Under the pieces are notes generated by a model that ran no database searches, was not told the DNA's origin, and saw nothing but the letters and a program-made list of their open reading frames with translations. A program made the position numbers and the translations under genes. From the NCBI GenBank assembly GCA_020809705.1, contig CP085833.1:1-64000 (forward strand): DNA of 64,000 nt. The letters are read 5' to 3'. This stretch comes from Calonectria ilicicola (lineage: Eukaryota; Ascomycota; Sordariomycetes; Hypocreales; Nectriaceae). Within the stretch, counting starts at the first letter, position 1; every line of letters starts with the position of its first letter. Shown here one piece after another: positions 1-11,213 of this stretch.

Positions 1-1366
1 TTAAAAGAAAAATATTAAAAAATAACTATAAACTCGATCTTCTAAACAATATTAAAGTTTACCCTATCTTTCATATTTTATTACTAGAACCTAATAATAG
101 TATTTAAGTTAATACAAAACCTAACTATAAATTATAAATAGAAAATCCAGAAGATTAATAGGAAGTTAAAAAATCCTATAAAGAAGAGAAGAAGATAGAA
201 AATTTAAAATTAAATAAAAAAGCTATAAAGAAATAACCTAAAAACCTACTAAATACCTTATATATTATTTAAAGATATTAGAAATATTTCTTTAATAAAT
301 AAGAAAGAAAGATTAATATTAATAATATATAATATTAATATTACCTTTAAAAAAAGCCTTCCTCTGCTATAATCTTAGCCTCTACTGCCTCTATTACTCT
401 AGTATCTCGCTCTTCTAGATTATCCTCTAATTTCTTTAGGCACTTTAATTTAATAAAAGCTATTATTATTTAAGATTAGGTCTTTAAGATAATCTTTTAA
501 GAAGCCTTTAAAAAAATATATAATAAGTTTAACTTACTTTATATTTCTAAATACTATTAATATAACTTTTTTTTCTTTAATAATATAAAGAATTACTATT
601 ATTAGTATATTAAGTTAGTTAGATAAGGAATAATAAAAATATATATAAGCTATACTCTTTATACTTATATAATTATAACTTTTATAACTTTAAATATATT
701 TAGAATAATAAATTAAACCTTTATCTATTATATAAAAAAGGCTAGTACTTATATAATATATATAAACTATAATAGATATTCTAAAAAGATTAATATAATT
801 AATAAGATCTTTAATTTTATAATTCTTATAAATAAAAGATACTTTTATTATTCTATCTAATATAATATTAGTATAATAAAATAATTATAAATCTAAATTT
901 AAATAATATATATAAAAAACCACCACAACCTATTATATTAGCCTTAAAAATAAGATTAATAAAGAGAAGATATTATATTATAACCTATATTATACTTAAA
1001 GCAATCTAGAATAATAGAATACCATACCCTATAAAAAATCAACTACTTTATAATTATATACAACCAATCAAATAAAAAATAATAAAAGTAATTATTATAA
1101 TAAGTACAAAAGATATCATACCTAGCATACCAAGCACACCATATATATTAAAATAAGATAATAATATATAAATAGATTAGATTCTACTATAAGGAACAGA
1201 ACTAATCAGCTTTCAATACAATTTGGTTACCTTAATTACAATTAACTATTACCTAACATAACACTCCTATTACTCTATTTACTATAACACACCTAACCAT
1301 CCTGCTAACAATAAACCCTTCATTCTGATTGGTTTATCAAGTTGGGAATTGACCAGACCGTTACAA
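1..1366 (+). mobile_element. RIP-decayed chromovirus, 3' end
   Basis: The left edge of the window opens inside a decayed Ty3/gypsy element. The first 200 bases align base for base, apart from C-to-T and G-to-A changes, with the integrase tail and chromodomain of the intact element (equivalent to about 29,878 onward). No frame is open. It ends in a recognisable 3' LTR, followed by AAAAG, the likely target duplication. The 5' part lies outside the window. Confidence 0.85.
976..1366 (+). repeat. 3' LTR of the decayed left-edge chromovirus
   Basis: This 391-bp LTR is the decayed equivalent of the 395-bp LTR of the intact element. Its last 190 bases are nearly unmutated and end in CCGTTACA. Its first half is RIP-degraded and starts TATTATAAC where the intact copy has TGTTATGAC. 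Confidence 0.8.
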
Positions 1367-1614
1367 AAAGCTAATTAATTCTATTCCTTATAATAGGATC
1401 TAATCTATCTATATACTATTATATCTAAGGTCTTATTATCACAATGGTCAAATGGAGTCAATTTAATAATATTCATTACAATCTTCAGTTATATCGAACG
1501 AGAGCTATTCAACTTTACTTCTATTAGTTAGTTATGTAGGTCTTAGGGTAGTTTGGTTTAATTGGTTGGGGTTCTGCCTATGGTTACCGCCTTTTAGGTG
1601 GTCGGGTCATAACA
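1367..1614 (-). repeat. Truncated LTR, second subfamily (distal part)
   Basis: This is the part of a 400-bp minus-strand LTR that follows the AAAAG target site; it runs to the terminal GGGTCATAACA. The proximal part is absent here, because the left-edge chromovirus inserted into this LTR. A matching proximal part, ending in the same AAAAG, lies 5.7 kb away at 7,328-7,484. Confidence 0.75.
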
Positions 1615-2234
1615 ATTATAGGCCTATACTATAATAGATAACTGGATATCTTGTTCTAGGCAACTTGTTACAAGTAGATAGATATTTTCTTAAGAGCCCT
1701 ATAAATTCTGTATCCACGATAAAAGTCCCCGAGATGAATGCGTAGTCCGGGTTTAACACTCATCAAGTGCATCCAGGACTACCCAAACTTCACCAACCTG
1801 CTGGACCATGGCCTGCTGTAAGAAAGTGGGTGGTGTTCCACTTCCCCAATAGACCAAAAGATCAACTAATTCGATTAGATTCACTACACCGAATTGCACC
1901 ACACAATAGCTTATTAAGGGATAAGATCCATATCTTTACACCTGCAAGGTTGAGCACAGTTTATCGATACTTGGTTGTTGCTGGCTATTATTGCATGAAT
2001 GGTAGAGCTGGCCCAAGATCTCCTTAACGCCACTACTTTGGCTATCATATTGTCACAGGCTGAGGCCTGGCACCTTGACCTAGGCTGTGCCTAGGGTCTT
2101 ATACGTGGCTAAATGACTAAGTTGCCAGCTTAATCATTACATATCCTTTTGCCGCAACGGTTAAGGACGCAGCATCGCTGCCGCGGTTAAAGTGCTAGCC
2201 CCGCTTTAGCCCAATCGGGCCAAACCGTGACATA
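1615..2234. other. Moderately RIP-poor segment, no recognised gene
   Basis: This stretch has more G+C than its neighbours. An 86-codon open frame (1,767-2,027, plus) has no motif I recognise. The right end, reading from 2,232 on the minus strand, starts TGTCACGGTTTGG, which looks like the end of another LTR that truncates the NACHT relic, but I could not find a matching target duplication. What it is remains open. Confidence 0.4.
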
Positions 2235-3690
2235 TATAACTGAATAATAAGTGACCGAATTGTATCTTGTAGAGACTGTTTTTGGGTATCTTGAAAGTTA
2301 AAGTAAAAGTATATTAATTTCCTCAAGCAATTTTCCGATTTTTTGAGATTTTTTATAATTATAGAACTTAGAATCGTTTTATTGCATCTAGGAATACTAT
2401 AAAGCTATAAAAAGCTATTGGGTTCTATTTTCTATGTTTTGTATATGTCCTTTTGAAGAAGCTATTGACCTATACCTTAATAGCGCTGGCCTAGAGCTTT
2501 ATTAAAGTTAGTAGATAGGTCAGCTGGCGAAAGCCAATTTTTAATTTAGTTAAGCTGATTATCTAGTTTAAGATCCTCAAGCCCTGTTTTTACACTCTTA
2601 ACTATTTAGATGTTAATAAATAATTTTTATCAAACTAGGCATATAGTAGCCAATACAAGCTAGTAGAGTTTATTAAAATCACTTACTATTATTAGAAATA
2701 TCTAAAATTAACTTATTGAGTTTCTTTTTAGCTTCAATCTTAATTGGAGCTATCTTATAGAGAAGATCCTTTGTATAAGCAGTAGCCACTATCACTACAT
2801 AGCCATACTATTTTTTATTCTTATAGAAGTCTATATAATTATATATACCTTAGATGATTAGGCAAGGAAAGTGGTTTATTAGCCCTACTACTTCCATCTT
2901 AAAACAAAGAATATTCTTCTTTACCACAAGCCTATCACAAATTAAAGAATTTTATATCTACTAATTCACCAAAGTAATAAAATTATAATAAATTATTAGA
3001 TTATTATTATCTTCCTTATACTTCAGTAGTAATACCAAGCCTAATAGATCATAGATATCCTTATAACTCTTTTTTATATTTGGGTGGATATTTTTAGCTT
3101 AGTATAGCCTATTGCTTTCCAGGTTCGGTTGCTTATATTCATACCGCAATCTCTTGTTTTTATCAAGGATATCCTAAACAGCCTCTTCAATCCTATGGCC
3201 TTTTATTCTATACTAGGCTTGAAGTCCAGTTAATGTTGCCCACAGAGCAACTAGCAGCTAGTTTAAGAATCTTATAATTTGGAAGTTCTAGCCTTAGATA
3301 TTCTTATTAAAGTTATATTAAAGTAACCTGCCATTCCTATTCCTAGGAGCATTAATAATAATATCACCAAGACAGATATCATGGTTCTTACTTATAACAC
3401 TACTACTAATACTAACTATTAAACTAATCCTAATATTAGGAAAGAAGTATATTATATCTCTGGCGACTGTTGCTACTAATGCTATCCTATATTCCCTAAA
3501 AGGCAAGATAGCAATAATAATATTATACTTCCTAATCCTACCTAATATATAATTATTATTATTATATTAGACTATATGCTCTAGAGCTTGGTGTACTTCA
3601 TCGAGAAATACCTAAGCTATAATATACTTAACGGTTATGGTGCATATCTAGCTAATTATATAGTTATTAGATTAAGATATATCTACTTAT
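2235..3690 (-). pseudogene. RIP-destroyed nucleoside phosphorylase-NACHT (NLR-like) gene
   Basis: Read on the minus strand through stop codons, the region gives the fungal NLR-like order. First comes a PNP_UDP (Pfs-type) domain, with phrases such as NYILGRIRKYNIIIAILP and VGISGG-type glycine motifs changed to S and R. It closes with YTKDLLYKIAPIKIEAKKKL. A linker resembling the conserved WLSPPDPSTN segment follows, then a mutated Walker A (SIPRCNKTIL, expected GIPGCGKT). Nearly all changes are G-to-A in the coding sense, as RIP gives. The gene is cut at about 2,235, within NACHT, so repeats or effector domains are missing. In fungi such proteins are STAND NTPases linked to allorecognition or immunity; the function of this copy is inferred only from family. 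It has no open reading frame left. Confidence 0.8.
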
Positions 3691-4726
3691 AAAGTAAATA
3701 ATAAAGGGTAGGTAAGTAGAATAGGGCTGGAGTAAGTAGGTAAGTATAATAATTATAGCATTAGCTATTAAAAGCCCCTTATTTATAGTAGCTTACTTAT
3801 ATCTAAATATACATTTCCTACCTAATAATATTATTTTAGGCTTATATAATTAGGCGCTTATTATAATTAATTACTCTATATCCTATTACTTAATATAGAG
3901 AATATATAATTAAAAGAGGTCAAGGTAAACCACTTAATAAGATAGGAGCTATAAGGGTAGCTTTCTTAATGTTGGCTACCTCTCTTATAGTAAGTAATGC
4001 CTCCGGCGGTGTTCTAGCAGGGCCCTTGCTATACTTAAAGTCTCTTAGGGTAATATAAGTTATAGTATTATAAATATATATTAGTATGAATAATACCTAC
4101 AGCTAGTATCTATACTTTCTACCTATCTTTTACCCAAATTTATTAATAGTCCGGCCTTAGCCTCAAGCCCCCTACCCTAGAGGGGGGCCCTAGGGGGCCA
4201 CTCGGTGGCCTTAAATCTTACTGTATATAATAAACTATCTTATAAATTATTATATTTAGAAGTTCCTTTAGGAAGAGTTTGCTATACTTTTTAAACATAT
4301 TTTACCACTAAGGCTAGCTTATTAAGGTTTTGGTGTAATATACTTTTAAGTCACATAGACAAGTGCTAATATAAACCTAATAATACCTATTTAATCACCA
4401 TTTCTACCTTATTATTAATATTAACTTAATCAGCTTTTAGCTTAATATACTTTTTAATTATGTGATTATACCTGCCTCCTAGATTAATTACCTATTATTA
4501 CAAGCTAAAGCCTGGCAGAGGATTATAGCTATACTATATTCACCTAGATTAAGCTTCATGACTATATTGGTAGCGAGGGCACACCAAGGCATATATAATT
4601 AGAAGAATATATTCTTTTAATTGTCTTCTTCTCCTTTCTCCTTAGCTTTAGATAGACTAATATAGAGCACCCTTTAGATTGAATAAATCTAAGATTAGCT
4701 CTTTATATTATTATTATAGGGGGATG

Positions 4727-4757
<31 letters not shown>

Positions 4758-5199
4758 GGGAGGAAGAGAGTAAGAGAGAGAGATAAATAAAGATAAGAAT
4801 TTAAGATATAATAATAATAGAAATAGTAGTTAAATTATAGCTGGCTCCATCAAGGAAGCCTTTTATTACAAGCAGATTAACCTTAAAATATTGCGCGCTT
4901 AATGCGCTATCTTATTGTCGCTCGACCAATCATTCATAAAGTTATCTAAATCTATTATCTAGTTAATATAAAGGGAAAGGCTATACTTAGGAACTAAATG
5001 GCAATTAAAATAAGTCAAATAATACTATATCCTCTTTTAGCAATTATTATATAATTAGTATATTAACTAAAGTTTCTAGAATAATGCAAACTTAAATCTA
5101 GCCTGCCTAGGCCTCTTCAACTACCCCGCAATAACACAATAAAGCACTAAAAACATAGCCAATTAGGGTTAGGCTGCCAGCAAACTCACCCTAGCAAAA
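3691..5199. other. A+T-rich spacer between two divergent gene relics
   Basis: The spacer holds the former 5' ends of the NACHT relic (minus) and the ankyrin relic (plus), a short G/C-rich block near 4,170-4,205 and a TAA microsatellite. I see no coding frame or RNA gene. Confidence 0.5.
4727..4757. repeat. (TAA)n microsatellite
   Basis: About ten uninterrupted copies of the trinucleotide TAA. Confidence 0.9.
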
Positions 5200-6890
5200 G
5201 TTGTATAGTAGAATGGCTCTTTGATATATATCTGCTATCCTAATTACAAGGGAATCTATTACCATGGCTTTTCCAGTGACTATGTGGTCATACACCGACA
5301 TATATCTTATTATAATACCTAAATTAACCATTATAATTACAAAATAGGATTCTCATTTAAAGGAATTCTAAGTAAAGTTAAGTATAAAATTAATAAGCAA
5401 AGGGCTCTCTTTATAATTAGCAGAGTAGATACAATTAAGTACTTCTTAAAGTAAGAATATAACTACTTACCTACCTTTACATAGAATATAAAGAATTAAT
5501 ATAAGTAGATAGAAGCAACCAAGATAATTAATTTTAATAAGGAAGAGTTAAAAATACCCAGTGGTTTTACCTTTAAATAGATTAATAAGGTTATAAGTAT
5601 TATAACTCAGGGAAACATTGAATATATATATTAGTATCTTGACTCCTCTGCAAAGTTAAAGATCTTTCTCCACGGTATTAAGGCTTAGGATATCTACCCT
5701 CCTAATAGTCCTAACCCTTCTTATAACAACAATACCGACGAGCCCAGCTCTCCGAGCGACATCCTGACTTCTGGCAAGACCGCTCTGCATCTTACTACTT
5801 GCAAGCAATATCCGTAAATAGTTGAACTTCTTCTTAAAAGGGGGGCTGATTTAAATACCACGGACATCAATAGCCGAACTTCCCTTACAGAGGCAGCCTT
5901 ATAAGGCCGATTGGAGAATATAAGAATCCTTCTTAATTACAGAGCCTAGAAAGGGCTAAAATATATACATAGTAGGTGGCGGTTTTAAGTTATAGACTTT
6001 ATAAGACCTCTAAAAGTAAACATCAAGGAACACTATAATTGCTCCAGGCGCAAAGTCCAGAACTATAAAGAGAATATATATTAAAGAGACTTAGATTAAA
6101 GGGTAATTATTTATTTACTTAAGGAGGGTGGGGAAGATTTAAGCAGAGATTGTTATAGCCTAAGAGGTTTTATATTCACAAAATCTCCTATAAATGAGGA
6201 TTTACTAATACTTATCACTCACTTTAATATCCCCTAAAAGCAAAAGACTATTAGTATTTTATATTATAGAAACTAATTCCAATATATAGCTACAATAAGC
6301 AATTAAAAGCATCAGGATAACCTTAAAGTCAATATCCAAATCACCAAAAAAGACTGGACAGGCAAGGTTCATCACCTCTACAAGATTATCAGACATAATC
6401 TAGATCCACATAAATATAATTAGGGCGAATTAGGGTGATATTATGCCTATTATATAGAGAAGCAGTTAATTATATTTTTTATATATAAGTATTTGTTTCT
6501 TTCTTATGAGGTTAATAAAAATACCAATTTAGTAGGACTAGATCTAAACAAGCTATCTAATAAGGAATACAAGCAATTATAAAAAGAAAAAAACATAAGA
6601 AGGAACTATCCAACCTTAAGAGCATGGAGCCTACTATCTCCTTAAAGAAGGCTATAATTATGGTCTACTATCTAATATATAATAATTATAAGCACTTTAT
6701 AAAGAGGGTAAATCTAGTCCTTAATCTAGATATTATAGTATTTTATTATTATCTTAAACTTAATTATAAATTATATAAATTATAATATTAATTAGAGGTA
6801 TAGGCAGATTTTCAAGAAATAAATAATAGTAGAACCCTTAATACTAAAAACCTAACCAAAGGAAAATGTACCTATAGGTAAGTAGCAACT
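5200..6890 (+). pseudogene. RIP-destroyed ankyrin-repeat/deaminase-like gene
   Basis: One plus-strand frame reads through many stops as a known type of ascomycete protein. There is an N-terminal segment around HGFSSDYVVIHRHI. Ankyrin repeats follow, for example GKTALHLTTCKQYP, IVELLLKRGADLN and GRLENIRILLNYRA. A C-terminal zinc-deaminase-like region comes last, where the expected HAEKQL signature appears as YIEKQLI and the metal-binding PxCxxC stretch as a RIP-altered LKKAIIMVYYLIYNNYK. I place the C-terminal domain in the DYW/nucleic-acid-deaminase-like group from memory of the family, with moderate confidence. TGG codons have become TAG and CAA codons TAA. The gene lies divergent to the NACHT relic, about 1.5 kb away. 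It cannot be functional. Confidence 0.72.
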
Positions 6891-7327
6891 CCAAGTAAAA
6901 AGTTTATATATAGGAGTTAGAAGGGCGACTGATATATGGGCATATTTATATATATACTTAGATCTTAAATACTAGGTAAAAAGATAAGTCCTAATACCTT
7001 AAGATATTCCTAATATATTAAAATAGCTTTACCTTATCAGTACATTTCCTTAGGCTAGTCCTAAGTAAGAAGAATAGGTCTTTGTTACCTGACCTTCCGA
7101 TCTAGGCTCCTAGGTAGGTTAGTCTAGGTTATAACTGCTAATATGAACTATTACAACTAACCCTTGTATACTAGTAAGCTATAACTTAGACCGCCTATCT
7201 TTAATAGGTGAAAGCAAACCTAAGGTTTGCGTAAAGGGGCTTTTCGAAGAAGGGAAGAGAAATATGCAGGAGCTAGGTATGCAGGAGCTAGGTGTAAGGT
7301 TCTGAACTGAATCTAAAGGGCTATAGG
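6891..7327. other. Spacer, possible LTR remnant
   Basis: A moderately G+C-containing stretch with a short inverted repeat (GCAAACCT/AAGGTTTGC near 7,214) and a tandem GCAGGAGCTAGGT duplication near 7,265-7,292. No gene is recognised. Confidence 0.35.
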
Positions 7328-7484
7328 TGTAACGGTCTGGTTAATTCCCAACTTGATGAACTAATCAGAATGAAGGGTTTATTGTTGGCAGGATGGTTAG
7401 GTGTGTTATAGTAAAATAGAGTAATAGAAGTGTTATATTAGGTAATAGTTAATTGTAATTAAGATAATTAAATTATATTAAAAG
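7328..7484 (-). repeat. Truncated LTR, second subfamily (proximal part)
   Basis: It starts with TGTAACGGTCTGG (the minus-strand 3' end of the LTR) and stops at AAAAG, exactly where the following chromovirus LTR begins. It is much less RIP-mutated than the element inserted after it. Confidence 0.75.
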
Positions 7485-7884
7485 TGTAACGGTCTGGTTA
7501 ATTCCTAACTTAATAAACTAATCAGAATAAAAGATTTATTATTAATAGAATAGTTAAGTATGTTATAGTAAAATAAAATAATAAAAGTATTATATTAGGT
7601 AATAATTAATTATAATTAAAATAATTAAATTATATTAAAAATTAATTAATTTTATTTTTTATAGTAAGATCTGATCTATCTATATATTATTATATTTAAG
7701 ATTTTATTATTATAATAATTAAATAAAGTTAATTTAATAATATTTATTATAATTCTTAGTAATATTAAATAAAGATTATTTAATTTTACTTTTATTAGTT
7801 AATTATATAAATCTAAGATAGTTTTATTATAATTAATTAAGGTTCTATTTATAATTACTATCTTTAGATATTTAGATTATAATA
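7485..7884 (-). repeat. LTR of copy A (left)
   Basis: A heavily RIP-mutated 400-bp LTR starting TGTAACGG. Its end has decayed to TTATAATA, where the undecayed terminus reads GTCATAACA. Confidence 0.8.
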
Positions 7885-9728
7885 TAATACTCCCCTCTTA
7901 TTAATCTTATTCTAAGGCTAGGTAAATAAGCTGGTTTTCTTACTTATAACTATTATATGTTTTTTCCTCTTTTTATCTTCTTATAGTCTAGATACTAATA
8001 GAATATTAGATTATATTATCAAGATTATATCTTATTTTAAAATAATTAAAGCTTATTAAAAGAATATTATTAAATTAATTAATAAATTTAGTTTCAAGAT
8101 ATCTTATTATTTAATTTATTTTTGTGCTAGGCAGCTATTCTATATTATAATTAAAGAAAAAAACTATTATAAATTTTATATAAAGAATAAATATTCTAAC
8201 TATAATTTTAAAAGTATTTCTACTTAGGCTTATAAGTATATTCCTTCTTTTACTTTTATATATTTATTTCTTTTTAATTAAATAAATTTCTTATAAAAAG
8301 GATTAAATTAATAGGGAGAAAGAGAAGACTAAGGCAGATTTAATAAGTACTCTAGCTTAATTATAATATTTATATACCTAAAAGTATTATTTATATAAAA
8401 AATAAAGGAAATAATTTCTTAAAATTATAAGGATTTAGATAAATTAAAAGAAAAAAGTATATTAAGATATTAATATTATTAAAGATATAATTGCTTAAGG
8501 ATTATAGGGTTATTAATTGGAATGGTTTGTCTGATTTTCTTTGTATTAATTCTAAAGAAATACTTTTAGTATTTTTAAGTAATATATAAGGTATTTGGTA
8601 GATTCCTAGATTATTTCTTTATAGTTTTTCTATTTAATTTTAAATTTCCTATCTTTTTCTCTTCTTTATAGGATTTTTTCAACTTCTTATTGATCTTCTA
8701 GATTTTTTATTTATGATTTATAGTTAGGTTTTATATTAACTTAGATACTATTATTAGGTTTTAATAATGAAATATAAAAGATAAAGTAAATTTTAATATT
8801 ATCTAGGAGATTAAGTTTATAGTTATTTTTGGATATTTTTCTTTTAATAAAGTATAATCTAATCTATATAAAATTAATTTTTTTATTTTATTTTTTTATT
8901 ATAAGATTTTTTATTACTAAATAGACTATATCTCCCTTCAAAAAAGATAATTCTTTTAGTCTTTTTAAATTATAATATTTTTTTATTATATTATAAATAA
9001 ACTTAAATTCTATTTTTATTTCTTTATATAATTTTCTTAGATTATTTGATTTAATTATAGCTTTTACTTGAATTATATTTTCTAAAAAAGCTTAATAAGT
9101 GTCTAATATAAAGCCAAAGTTGGTTTTTATTAATATTATTTTAATACTATAATTATAAAATATATTATATATTAATTATATAATAGATAACTTTTCTATC
9201 TAATTAGTTTACTTATAGTTAATATAGTATTATAGATATTACTTAATTTCCTAATTTTAGTATTTAATTTATTTATTTATTTAAAAGTAGAAAGCTATAT
9301 TTAGCTTATAATTTAACCCTATAAGGGATATTAGGCTTTACTAAAACTTAAATATAAATAATTATTCTTTATTTAAAATAATTTTAATTAATAATCTATA
9401 TATAATAATTATATATTAAAAGAAAAAGTAAATAAATTATTTTTCTTTTATTATTTTATTATAAAAAAGATAATATATTACTTTTATAAAGTAATTAATA
9501 ATAATAAAAATACTATTATAATATACTTTTATAATAGAATCTATTAATAAAAGAAGATTAATAATAAAGTCCATTATAATTAAATCTTATAATTATTATA
9601 TAATAAAGGATGATTATAATAATCTATATAATTTATATTTTGATTTTTTAAAGTATTAATATAAACTATATTCCTTATATACTTATTTAACTTTCTTTTT
9701 TATCTTATTAAAAGAAAATATCTATTTA

Positions 9729-10128
9729 TATAACGGTCTGGTTAATTCCCAACTTAATAAATTAATCAGAACAAAGGGTTTATTATTAATAGAATAGTTA
9801 AATATGTTATAATAAAATAAAATAATAAAAATATTATATTAAATAATAATTAATTATAATTAAAATAATCAAATTATATTAAAAGCTAATTAGTTCTATT
9901 TCTTATAGTAGGATCTGATCTATCTATATATCACTATATCTAAGGTTCCATTATCACAATAATTGAACAAGGTTGGTTTGATAATGTTTATTATAATCCT
10001 TAATAATATTAAATAAGGGCTATTTGATTTTACTCTTATTAGCTAATTATATAAATCTAGGGTAGTTTTATTATAATTAGTTAGGATTCTACCTATAATT
10101 ACCGCCTTTAAGTATTTAGATTATAATA
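9729..10128 (-). repeat. LTR of copy B (left)
   Basis: A 400-bp LTR starting TATAACGGTCTGG (first G lost to RIP) and ending TTATAATA. Confidence 0.85.
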
Positions 10129-10718
10129 TAATACTCTCCCTCTTATTAATCTTATCCTAAGGCCAAGTAAATAAACTAGTTTCCCTACTTGTAATTATTA
10201 TATATTTTTTCTCTTTTTATCTTCTTATAGTCTAGGTACTAATAGAATATTAGATTGTATTATTAAAGTTATATCTTATTTTAAGGTGATTAAAGCTTAT
10301 TAAAAGAATATTATTAAATTAATTAATAAATTTGATTTTAAAATATCTTATTATTTAGCTTGTTTTTATACTAGGTAGTTATTCTATATTGTAACTAAGA
10401 GAAAAAGCTATTATAAATTTTATATAAAGAATAAGTATTCTAGCTATAATTTTGGAGGTATTTCTACTCAAGCTTATAAATATATTCTTCTTTTTTTATT
10501 TTTATATATTTATTTCTTTTTAATTAAGTAAGTTTTTTATAAGAAGGATTAGATTAATAAGAAAAAGAGAAAACTAAAATAGATTTAATAAATACTCTAG
10601 CTTAATTATAGTACTTATATACTTAAAAGTATTATTTATATAAGAAGATAAAAGAAATAATTTTTTAGAATTATAAGAATTTAGATAAATTGGAAGAAAA
10701 GGAGTGTATTAAGGTATT

Positions 10719-10858
10719 TGTAAGGATCCGTACTTCCCATTACGTCAATTAGCCCGTTAGGCCAAAAGATAAGTCAATAATCGCAATGCTTGCAATTACA
10801 GGTACGGATAACAGCTATTAAATAAGGTCTCGTGCGCCCAGTTGCACAGGTCGTAACA
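10719..10858 (-). repeat. TRIM LTR (left)
   Basis: A 140-bp terminal repeat with TG...CA ends. Confidence 0.9.
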
Positions 10859-11073
10859 CGATGTCTCCCCTCCAATGGGCATGCCCTCAGGCCCTATTGC
10901 CTCTCATTGGTTCACTGCGCTGATAAGGATAACCAAGCCTTATCATCTTGCGCCACATATAGCTGCCTTACCCCAACTAGCTACAGCGGGGCCTAGTTTG
11001 AGCCAGCGTTGAATTCCTTGTCAAAGTGTGTGACCCTGGAATCGAACTTATGACCCACAGTATGCGATTATCG

Positions 11074-11213
11074 TGTAAGGATCCGTACTTCCCATTACGT
11101 CAATTAGCCCGTTAGGCCAAAAGATAAGTCAATAATCGCAATGCTTGCAATTACAGGTACGGATAACAGCTATTAAATAAGGTCTTGTGCGCCCAGTTGC
11201 ACAGGTCGTAACA
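11074..11213 (-). repeat. TRIM LTR (right)
   Basis: A 140-bp terminal repeat that differs from its partner by a single C-to-T change (GGTCTTG in place of GGTCTCG). Confidence 0.9.

Larger units (their letters stand above)
10719..11213 (-). mobile_element. TRIM (miniature LTR retrotransposon)
   Basis: Two 140-bp LTRs (10,719-10,858 and 11,074-11,213) differ by one C/T and enclose only 215 bp without coding capacity. The 5-bp duplication GTATT flanks the unit exactly (10,714-10,718 and 11,214-11,218). The internal side of the left LTR reads CGATGTCTCCCCTCC, the complement of a polypurine tract, so the element points to the minus strand. Its minus-strand ends TGTTACGACC...TTACA resemble those of the larger chromovirus LTRs, so it may be mobilised by that family. 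It is not RIP-mutated, unlike its surroundings. Confidence 0.9.

Noticed and set aside
1767..2027. 86-codon frame as a host gene
   Set aside because: It has no motif, and lies between transposon fragments with partial RIP. There is no support beyond openness.
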